Assembly: GCA_947647505.1 (NCBI GenBank) | Contig: CANSKO010000003.1 | Location: 1 to 64,000 of the forward strand | Length of the DNA: 64,000 nucleotides | Source: an uncultured Roseburia sp. | Lineage (GTDB): Bacteria > Bacillota > Clostridia > Lachnospirales > Lachnospiraceae | Direction of reading: 5' to 3' | Notes under the pieces: generated by a model | Seen by the model: only the letters and a program-made list of their open reading frames with translations | Databases searched by the model: none | What the model was told of the DNA's origin: nothing | Made by a program: the position numbers and the translations under genes | Part shown: piece by piece, positions 10,310 through 17,770 of the stretch | How positions within the stretch are numbered: the stretch's first letter is position 1 | How the letters are laid out: the number at the start of each line of letters is the position of its first letter

Positions 10310-10965
10310 TTGGATTTTGGGATTACACGGTGACGCTTACATATATCAGCTTTGCTTCTGCGACGATCGGCATTTTCTGCGCCATGTCGGGGCATCTGCA
10401 ATGGGCCGTCTTTTTTCTTGCATTTTCCGGTTTCTGTGACATGTTCGACGGAAAAATCGCGCGGACGAAAAAGAATCGCACACAAGAGGAGAAGAGCTTT
10501 GGCATTCAGATCGATTCGCTTTGCGATATCGTCTGCTTTGGCGTTCTTCCGATTATAATCTGTTATAAAACGGGCATGCGTCACATATACAGTATTGCAA
10601 TACTGATTTTATACGGGCTTGCAGGGCTGATCCGTCTGGCGTATTTTAATGTAATCGAGGAGAAGCGGCAGAATGGAACGGATGAAGCCCGCCAATATTA
10701 TCAGGGTCTGCCGATCACTTCTATGGCAATGGTGCTTCCGGTCCTGTTCGTCATTTCGCCGGTTTTTCAAAACGGCGATGTATTTCGGATTGTGCTGCAT
10801 GTTGTAGTGGCGCTCGTTGGGATTTTGTTTATTACGGATTTTAAATTTAAAAAGCCTACGACATTTGAAATTTTTATGCTTGTAGTGGCGATTGCGGCGG
10901 CCGTTTTGATTCTGCTCTTTGTAGAACGCGGTTTCTGGCAAATTTTCAGTATGCGCCACAGATAG
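10306..10965 (+). CDS. pssA: CDP-alcohol phosphatidyltransferase, probable CDP-diacylglycerol-serine O-phosphatidyltransferase
   Basis: DMFDGKIARTKKNRTQEEKSFGIQIDSLCD CDP-alcohol transferase motif; followed directly by psd. Confidence 0.85.
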   Translation: MIGFWDYTVTLTYISFASATIGIFCAMSGHLQWAVFFLAFSGFCDMFDGKIARTKKNRTQEEKSFGIQIDSLCDIVCFGVLPIIICYKTGMRHIYSIAILILYGLAGLIRLAYFNVIEEKRQNGTDEARQYYQGLPITSMAMVLPVLFVISPVFQNGDVFRIVLHVVVALVGILFITDFKFKKPTTFEIFMLVVAIAAAVLILLFVERGFWQIFSMRHR

Positions 10966-10974
10966 GAGGCAACG

Positions 10975-11853
10975 ATGCATCTTACCTCGGATCGAAAGGG
11001 AACGATTACAAAAGAAAATTCCATGCAGGACCGTCTGCTTTGCAGACTTTATGGTTCGTGCGCGGGACGGCTTCTGTTAAGGCCGCTGATTTCTCCTCCT
11101 GTTTCAAAAGCGGCGGGGAGATTTTTGGATTCTGGCGTTTCCAGAATGTTCATAGCGCCCTTTCTTCGCAGCCATTCCATTTGCATGCGGGAATTTGAGC
11201 ACAGAAGGTATCGTTCTTATAATGATTTTTTCAAACGAAAAATGCTGTTTGGAGCCAGAAAAATAGAACGGTCCGACGATGTACTGATCAGCCCCTGCGA
11301 CAGCAGGCTCAGCGTATATAACATCAGTCAAAAAAGCGTATTTTTCATAAAGCATACGCGCTATACGGTGCAAAGCCTGTTAAGGAGCAGAAAGCTGGCC
11401 GGAGAGTTTGCCGGCGGATATATCTGGATTTTTCGGCTGTGCGTTGAGGATTATCATCGTTATGTCTATGCAGACAGCGGATATGTATCAAAAAATTACA
11501 GGATACCGGGCGTTTTTCATACGGTAAACCCTGTGGCGAACGATCAGTTTCCGATTTATAAAGAGAACGAGAGGGAATTTGCGCTTTTGTCTTCCAGAAA
11601 TTTTGGAACCATGCTTCAGATGGAAGTCGGCGCTCTTCTGGTAGGAAAAATAGAAAATCGCCCGGGTGGACGGAAGGTAAAAAGAGGCGAGGAGAAAGGG
11701 AACTTTGCATTTGGAGGGTCTACTGTGATCCTTATGACAAAAAGGGGAGCAGTCTGTCCGGATCAGGATATTTTAGAGAGTTCCGCGCAGGGAATTGAAA
11801 CGAAAGTAAAATTGGGTGAACGCATCGGTATTGAAAAAAAAGTTGAAAAATAG
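10975..11853 (+). CDS. psd: phosphatidylserine decarboxylase proenzyme
   Basis: PCDSRLSVYNI, RDYHR-like VEDYHRYVYADSG, HTVNPVAN, and FGGST pyruvoyl-type processing site. Confidence 0.9.
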   Translation: MHLTSDRKGTITKENSMQDRLLCRLYGSCAGRLLLRPLISPPVSKAAGRFLDSGVSRMFIAPFLRSHSICMREFEHRRYRSYNDFFKRKMLFGARKIERSDDVLISPCDSRLSVYNISQKSVFFIKHTRYTVQSLLRSRKLAGEFAGGYIWIFRLCVEDYHRYVYADSGYVSKNYRIPGVFHTVNPVANDQFPIYKENEREFALLSSRNFGTMLQMEVGALLVGKIENRPGGRKVKRGEEKGNFAFGGSTVILMTKRGAVCPDQDILESSAQGIETKVKLGERIGIEKKVEK

Positions 11854-11896
11854 TATAATGAAAAAACGAATGCAAAGAGGGAGATAAGAAGAAATA

Positions 11897-14038
11897 ATGA
11901 AAACAGTTCTGAAAATGAATAACCTGAACCAACTGGAAAAAGATGCGGTTTTGTTTGAAAAGGGCCGGCCGATTCGCTGCATTGGCGCGCTGATTCAGGG
12001 AAGCGTGCGGATCGAAGGCGGCGGTATGAGCAGGATCGCAAGGAAAGGGTCCATGCTTGCCGTTTCGGATTTGTTTTTTGGGCAGTATACCGGCAACTAC
12101 ATTGTAGAAGAAAATGCAGTTGTCTATACATTTTCTGTGACGGATACGGCTTCGCTTGGAAAGTTTCTGGAGCAGAATGCGGATTATCGTGGGATTATCG
12201 TCCATTCTATTGCAGGAGATCTGCTGGAATATTTAAACGGACGGGAGCGTCTGCTTAAGTTTGCAGCGGAAGTCAGGGACTGTCTGGACGCAGACGATGG
12301 CAAAGGGCTTGCGGAAGAATGGTTTACATTGGAATGTGAGGAAGAGAAGCTTGCCAATTATCGTGAGTGCGCATCCGTCCCGCTTGATATTCATAAAAAA
12401 TACTATTATAACGGATTGTCCATGGGCTGGTATCAGACGAAAGAGATTGCCGGAATGATAAAAAGCGTTTTTGCTTCCTGTCAGCTCGTTTTAAAGAAAC
12501 TGGATGAGGTATACTGGAACGCGACAGGAGAGCTTTTTGATGAAGAGGAAGAGGCTTCGTTTGGTCTGGATGCATTGCGGGAAATGTTTGCACCGGTTCT
12601 GCATCCGCAGGAACACAGCGCAGAAAGCGCGCAGGAAGAAGCGCTTCTGGAGCGGATCGAACGTCCAATGGAGGTTCTCAAAGATTCCCTTATGCAGATC
12701 CTTCGTTTTTCCGGTCTTGAGAAAAAAGGGCAGAATGAGATCATTGACGCAATGAATGCGTTTGTCAATGCAAAAGATCGCCTGTCAACACAGGATGACA
12801 TGCGCAAGGTGAAAAAGCAGATTACGACGTATTTTTTCAAGCTGTATGAAAACTGTGTGTTCAAATGGTTTAAGGATCAGAATGTTCCGCTGGTAATCCG
12901 GCTGTTTTTAAATTATGGCTATATGGATGAGCGTCTGCTGGAAGAAGATCAGATTCGCTTTCTCTGCGACAGAATCATAGAGAAGGAAGAAAAAACAGCC
13001 TGCCGGATTTATACGATGGCGGAATGGCTGAGAGAAATTTACGAAGGCAGAAAGGAGCCTTCCAGAAACTCTTTTGAGCAGGATTACAGAGACGCTTTGC
13101 GTGAAGACAAACGTACCGGAAAAATTACGGAAAAGCAGGAAAAGGAATACCTTGAGGATAATGTAAGGAAAGTGCGCTTTGAACTGGAAAATATGTTTGT
13201 CAGCAACAATAAAATCGTAAACGGCAAGCTTTCCACGTATGTGCCTGTTCTGTATTCTGAAGAGATCTTTGGCCATATGGACCGGCTTTATCTCTCGAAG
13301 CAGAAGCTAAACGACGTGATTGTGGAACTGGAAAGAAAGGACTTTACGATATTTCAGAGAGAAGTGCTGTATACGAATCCCAAAATGGGCATAGAAAAAG
13401 AATATGTGTTAAAGCATGTATATCCGGACGTGATCTTGGCGCCGGTATATGGAACGGCTTCTTCCATGTGGCAGGAAATTACCGGAAAGAAACGCGATAC
13501 GCCAGGAAGGTTTATCTTCCCTGTTTTAACGGAGAATGAAGTTGATACGCTGGTGACGAAAGCGTTTGGACGGTTTCACTGGGAATATTGCAGGTGTGAG
13601 CAGGGGGCGTCCTGGAATAACATTCAGTATAAGTCGCTGACTTCCGAATACATGGATTATATTCAATATTACCGTAAGAATCGTGATCTGACGGAAGAAA
13701 AGAGGGAAAAGATCAAGGCGCAGATTTTAAAGGCGAGGAATAACAGCAGGGAGATTTTCCTGATCGATTATGAGTTATGGATGTACTATGAGTCGAAAGC
13801 CGCAATTAAGATGAATAAAGTCGCGCGACTGATATTGGCGACATATTGTCCGTTCAATAAGGAAATCAGAGAAATGCTCAAAACGAATGCGGCATTTGCG
13901 GAAGCGTTGACGGTGCATCAGAAAATTTTCGGAGAGAAAAAAAGAGAGTGGGAAATGCGTATCAAGCGGAGAGAAAATAAAAATCTTGAAATTCCGCAGG
14001 AATTTTACAATACGTATGAGTATTACGCCAACAATTAA
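11897..14038 (+). CDS. large protein with N-terminal cyclic-nucleotide-binding-like domain
   Basis: 713 aa; N-terminal cupin/cNMP-like text (VLFEKGRPIRCIGALIQGSVRIEGGGMSRIARKGSMLAVSDLFFGQYTGNYIVEENAVVYTF); long helical remainder. Confidence 0.65.
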   Translation: MKTVLKMNNLNQLEKDAVLFEKGRPIRCIGALIQGSVRIEGGGMSRIARKGSMLAVSDLFFGQYTGNYIVEENAVVYTFSVTDTASLGKFLEQNADYRGIIVHSIAGDLLEYLNGRERLLKFAAEVRDCLDADDGKGLAEEWFTLECEEEKLANYRECASVPLDIHKKYYYNGLSMGWYQTKEIAGMIKSVFASCQLVLKKLDEVYWNATGELFDEEEEASFGLDALREMFAPVLHPQEHSAESAQEEALLERIERPMEVLKDSLMQILRFSGLEKKGQNEIIDAMNAFVNAKDRLSTQDDMRKVKKQITTYFFKLYENCVFKWFKDQNVPLVIRLFLNYGYMDERLLEEDQIRFLCDRIIEKEEKTACRIYTMAEWLREIYEGRKEPSRNSFEQDYRDALREDKRTGKITEKQEKEYLEDNVRKVRFELENMFVSNNKIVNGKLSTYVPVLYSEEIFGHMDRLYLSKQKLNDVIVELERKDFTIFQREVLYTNPKMGIEKEYVLKHVYPDVILAPVYGTASSMWQEITGKKRDTPGRFIFPVLTENEVDTLVTKAFGRFHWEYCRCEQGASWNNIQYKSLTSEYMDYIQYYRKNRDLTEEKREKIKAQILKARNNSREIFLIDYELWMYYESKAAIKMNKVARLILATYCPFNKEIREMLKTNAAFAEALTVHQKIFGEKKREWEMRIKRRENKNLEIPQEFYNTYEYYANN

Positions 14039-14087
14039 TGTTTGAAAATCAAATTTGTTATGCTAAAATAAGAAACAACGAAACGAT

Positions 14088-15533
14088 ATGCAAAAGAAAA
14101 TGAAAAGGATGGTGTTTATGAAGGGGGAAAAAGAAACATTGGAGAAGAATGCATCCGGCAAGCTGCGCATGCGCATGCTGTTTGCCATCTTATGTCTGGC
14201 GGCGCTTTCGATTGTTGAGCTTTATCTGATGATGAATATGCCCAAAGGATATCTGTTTCTTGGAGTGGGAGGACTGGCGATTCTGTGCGTCGTATATCTG
14301 ATTACGGATTTGTTGTTTCGCATGCAGAATGAAAAGGAAGCGGCTCACGAAGCGGCATATGAGACGATTTATAAAGCGCAGAAGGTTTCTTATGTTTTCA
14401 TGAAGCAGGCGTTTTTGGATATGGAAAAGATTCTGGATAAGATCAAGGCGAATTCCGACGTGCCTGCCGATGAATTGATTCAGGCGCAGAAAGCAGTCGG
14501 AAAAGTGATTATTCAGCGTAACAGAGAAAATGCCCTGTCAATGATTCATTCCAATGAAAATCTGATGGAGCGGACGGAGGCGTTTGAAGAAAGTCTGAGA
14601 GAACTGCTTCAGAGCATGGAGAAGGCGGATGAGAAGGTCCCGTCTGTCAGCCGGCAGGATGTGACGGAGGCATTGGATGGCGTACAGGACTTTATGAAGA
14701 ACGGGCTGGCTGAATTTTCAGAGCAGATGGAAATGCGAATGCACGTTCTGGAAGATTCTCTTATGCAGAAGCTGGAAGAAATATATGGCATGGCCGTATC
14801 GAATTCACAGAAATGGACGGAACGGGAGCTTGCTTTTTCACAGCCGGAAACAACTATGCCGCAGCCAGAGATAACACAGCCGGAAGCAGCCGCGGAAATC
14901 GAAGCGGAGGCAGATGCATTACAGGAAGAGCCGGAAGCAGTAAATGCCGCGCCGGAGCCGGAAGCGTCTATGCCGCAGCCAGAGATAACGCAGCCGGAAG
15001 CAGCCGCGGAAATCGAAGCAGAGGCAGATGCATTACAGGAAGAGCCGGAAGCAGTAAATGCCGCGCCGGAGCCGGAAGCGTCTATGCCGCAGCCAGAGAT
15101 CATGCAGCCGGAAGCGGTTGCAGAAATCGAAGCAGAGGCAGATGTGTTGCAGGAAGAGCCGGAAGCGGTCGTAGAAATCGAAGCAGAGGCAGATGTGTTA
15201 CAGGAAGAGCCGGAAGGGTTCATAGAAAAAGAAGCGGAAGCAGTAAATGCTGCGCCGGAGCCGGAAGCGTCTATGCCGCAGCCGGAAGCAGCTTCGCCAC
15301 AGCCGGAGGAAGCCGCGTTACAGTCGCAGCCGGAGGAAATGGTGGAAAGCGGCCCCTCTTTGGAGCTGGAATCTGAAATGACGCCGGAAAAAATTGCGTC
15401 GCTTCTGGAGGCGGCCGACGAAACGGAAGAGACAGCGCCTTCTTTGGAGGAGAAGCCAGCGAAGCCGAACTATGCTGAACCGGGCCATGTTATGACGCCG
15501 GAAGAGATTGCGGCATTGTTAGACAGCATCTGA
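14088..15533 (+). CDS. membrane-anchored protein with Pro/Glu/Ala tandem repeats and C-terminal TPEEIAALL motifs
   Basis: Two N-terminal TM segments, then a coiled region, then 38-aa repeats, then EMTPEKIASLLEAA and VMTPEEIAALLDSI. Confidence 0.75.
   Translation: MQKKMKRMVFMKGEKETLEKNASGKLRMRMLFAILCLAALSIVELYLMMNMPKGYLFLGVGGLAILCVVYLITDLLFRMQNEKEAAHEAAYETIYKAQKVSYVFMKQAFLDMEKILDKIKANSDVPADELIQAQKAVGKVIIQRNRENALSMIHSNENLMERTEAFEESLRELLQSMEKADEKVPSVSRQDVTEALDGVQDFMKNGLAEFSEQMEMRMHVLEDSLMQKLEEIYGMAVSNSQKWTERELAFSQPETTMPQPEITQPEAAAEIEAEADALQEEPEAVNAAPEPEASMPQPEITQPEAAAEIEAEADALQEEPEAVNAAPEPEASMPQPEIMQPEAVAEIEAEADVLQEEPEAVVEIEAEADVLQEEPEGFIEKEAEAVNAAPEPEASMPQPEAASPQPEEAALQSQPEEMVESGPSLELESEMTPEKIASLLEAADETEETAPSLEEKPAKPNYAEPGHVMTPEEIAALLDSI
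14856..15330 (+). repeat. in-frame tandem repeat, 114-nt (38-aa) period with partial copies
   Basis: MPQPEITQPEAAAEIEAEADALQEEPEAVNAAPEPEAS begins at 14856, 14970 and 15084; a degenerate restart lies at 15273. Confidence 0.9.
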
Positions 15534-15554
15534 CTGCAAAAGAGCATGCATAGA

Positions 15555-15588
15555 AAAAAAAGGGATGCCCTGCGGCATTCCTTTTTTT
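15555..15588. terminator. intrinsic terminator (bidirectional)
   Basis: aaaaaaaagggatgccc-tgc-ggcattccttttttt. Confidence 0.8.
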
Positions 15589-15592
15589 ATGG

Positions 15593-16564
15593 TCAGGATT
15601 TTGCGCCGGCATTGGATATATGCAATCCATCCTCTTCGGGGGACTCTTCTGACATATCATGCAGGAGCAGCTTTCTATATTGGCTTGGGGGAAGGCCGAT
15701 AATGCTTCGAAACAGCTTGGAAAAATGCTGGGAATCTTTCAGGCCTACCTGTGTGGAGATGCTGGTCAGCGTAAGCGTTGCGTCTGACATCAGATCAATT
15801 GCCTGATTGATGCGGTATATATTGATATAGTTTAAAATCGTCAGGTTCATATGGTGAAAAAAGAGCTTACTCAGATAGCGGGCGGATATGTTCAGATGCG
15901 CGGCAATTTCCGGAATCAGGATTTTGCTCGCATAATGTTCATGAATGTAGGAAAGCGCATACGTAACATAGCGAATCTGTTCCGGCGCATGCGTCGCTTC
16001 ATCTGTAAGCTGCGCGTGATTTGGGCGGATCAGCTGAATCAGATAGAGCAGGAGTTCCGCCATATGCAGATTGGACATGGCGGAAGAAAGCAGGCTTTCT
16101 TCGTTTGTTTCTTCTATGATAGCATCGACCAGGAAAGAAATTTTTTTATCTGCGGCCATGTGAAGATAATAGTCGCAGGGAATCGTCAAAGCGCTTATGA
16201 GATCTAATGCATATGGATGGCCCTGGTCGAGATACCAGCGGGAATAAAAGGATGGTCCGAAATGAATGTGCCGGAACGCGCAGACGTCTGTTCTTTTCAG
16301 ATGAAACGAATGCACGGTATTTGGGTAGATCAGAATAAAGTCTTTTTCCTGAAAGAGAAAGGTTTTGTTATTAATATCCATTTCGCAGCAGCCGGAATCT
16401 ATCAGATAAATTTCAATCGTCCTGTGAATATGCTTTGCAAAGCTGTAGGGAGATTTGCGCACTTGTCGGGAGGCGCTGAGGATCGTTTGCGTTCCAAGAA
16501 AAACTTCGCCTGTGCCGACAGGGCTTTTTTTAGGAAAATATTGGGAATTTGCCATAAAGACCAC
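15593..16564 (-). CDS. AraC-family transcriptional regulator
   Basis: N-terminal cupin (HIHRTIEIYLIDSGCCEMDINNK); C-terminal double HTH (NISARYLSKLFFHHMNLTILNYINIYRINQAIDLM... VGLKDSQHFSKLFRSIIGLPPSQYRK). The start may be the internal ATG (MANSQYF). Confidence 0.92.
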   Translation of the reverse strand: MVFMANSQYFPKKSPVGTGEVFLGTQTILSASRQVRKSPYSFAKHIHRTIEIYLIDSGCCEMDINNKTFLFQEKDFILIYPNTVHSFHLKRTDVCAFRHIHFGPSFYSRWYLDQGHPYALDLISALTIPCDYYLHMAADKKISFLVDAIIEETNEESLLSSAMSNLHMAELLLYLIQLIRPNHAQLTDEATHAPEQIRYVTYALSYIHEHYASKILIPEIAAHLNISARYLSKLFFHHMNLTILNYINIYRINQAIDLMSDATLTLTSISTQVGLKDSQHFSKLFRSIIGLPPSQYRKLLLHDMSEESPEEDGLHISNAGAKS

Positions 16565-16699
16565 CTTTGTTCAGTTCCGAATTATACAAAAAATAACATA
16601 AAGAGGACGGTTTTTAACAAGAAATACGAGTAATCAAATGATATAATAAAATAGAGATAAAGTCAAATATCTTGTTTAAAATAGATAGGAGTTAAAGCA

Positions 16700-17752
16700 G
16701 TGAAGAAAAAAATCTGTATAATTAGTACAATAGTAATATTATCCGCACTTGTTTTTGCAGGAATTTATGTCAGTAAAAACAGGTTTTCTCTTACCATTAA
16801 CGGAAGCAAAATAGACAAAGAAGAATTTTTAGATGCGGCGCGAAGAAAGCAGTATGACGTGACAAGTTATTTCTCCGGAAAAAATGGGAGCAATGTAGAC
16901 GGCGGATTCTGGGAGCGGGAGATCGATGGCGAGACGCCTTATGAGAAGCTTGCAAAAGAAGCGCTGGAAGAATTGAAATATTTTCATGCGGTATACGGTC
17001 TGGCCGTTGAAAAAGGATATGTTGAAGACGACAGCTATGCGGCTTTTCTGAAACGCTGGGAAGCGGAAAACGCTCTCCGAAAAGAAAAGATAGAGAAAGG
17101 TGAGGTCGTATACGGATTGTCCGAGTATACGCTGGAGCTATATCGTGAATACGAAATGGACGTCATACAAAAGTCATATTGTCAGGATCTGGAAAATGAA
17201 GGAATGGAAATATCTGATGCGGACAGAGCGCAATATTACAGCGAACATGAAGCTTCTTACAAGCGTGAGGACGACCGGATACTGGATTATGTAAAAATAC
17301 CCTATGAAGAATATGGAATAGAAGAAGCCGAGACGAAGAAATTGAAAAAGCAGCTGACTGCGATTTACAAAAAGCTGGATGAAAGCAATTCCCTGGAAGC
17401 GCTTGCGAAGGAAGAGGCGTCTATTTCTCCGTGGCTGTATCATTCTGAGGTCAGAGAAGAGGAGCTGTCCATGCATTCCAGAATGATCAGCGATATACTC
17501 GAATATGCGTGGGATCTGGAAGAAGGGGAGTCTACGCCGGTTCTGGATGAAAACGGCTGCCTGTATCTGATCGCCTGTACCGAAAGAACGTCCAATGAGA
17601 AGACTTCTTTGGATGAAATGAAAGACAATATCAATAAAACGCTGCGGGAACAGCGCTATGATGCAATCATAGAACAGCGCGCAGCAGACAGCAAAGTGGA
17701 ATGCGACATGGAGCAGATTTATCTTTTTATGAAAAAGAATCTAAATAATTAA
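16700..17752 (+). CDS. membrane-anchored SurA/PrsA-like helical protein; candidate dedicated foldase (GH136-I/LnbY-like) for the downstream beta-helix enzymes
   Basis: N-terminal TM; LTINGSKIDKEEFLDAARRKQ (SurA_N-like); C-terminal parvulin-like text (ESTPVLDENGCLYLIACTERTSNEKTSLDEMKDNINKTL). GTG start with a GGAG RBS. Confidence 0.6.
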   Translation: MKKKICIISTIVILSALVFAGIYVSKNRFSLTINGSKIDKEEFLDAARRKQYDVTSYFSGKNGSNVDGGFWEREIDGETPYEKLAKEALEELKYFHAVYGLAVEKGYVEDDSYAAFLKRWEAENALRKEKIEKGEVVYGLSEYTLELYREYEMDVIQKSYCQDLENEGMEISDADRAQYYSEHEASYKREDDRILDYVKIPYEEYGIEEAETKKLKKQLTAIYKKLDESNSLEALAKEEASISPWLYHSEVREEELSMHSRMISDILEYAWDLEEGESTPVLDENGCLYLIACTERTSNEKTSLDEMKDNINKTLREQRYDAIIEQRAADSKVECDMEQIYLFMKKNLNN

Positions 17753-17770
17753 ATGCAGAGAGGAGAAAGA

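Noticed and set aside
14856-15330. Possible CRISPR or VNTR array
   Set aside because: Units are contiguous, in frame and have no unique spacers, so this is a coding tandem repeat.
14609-15376. Antisense ORF (ASASISAAASGCVISGC...) and overlapping + ORF 14813-15376 in the repeat region
   Set aside because: Low-complexity translations of the same 114-nt repeat in other frames. The 14088-15533 frame has the TM helices and an RBS-linked start.
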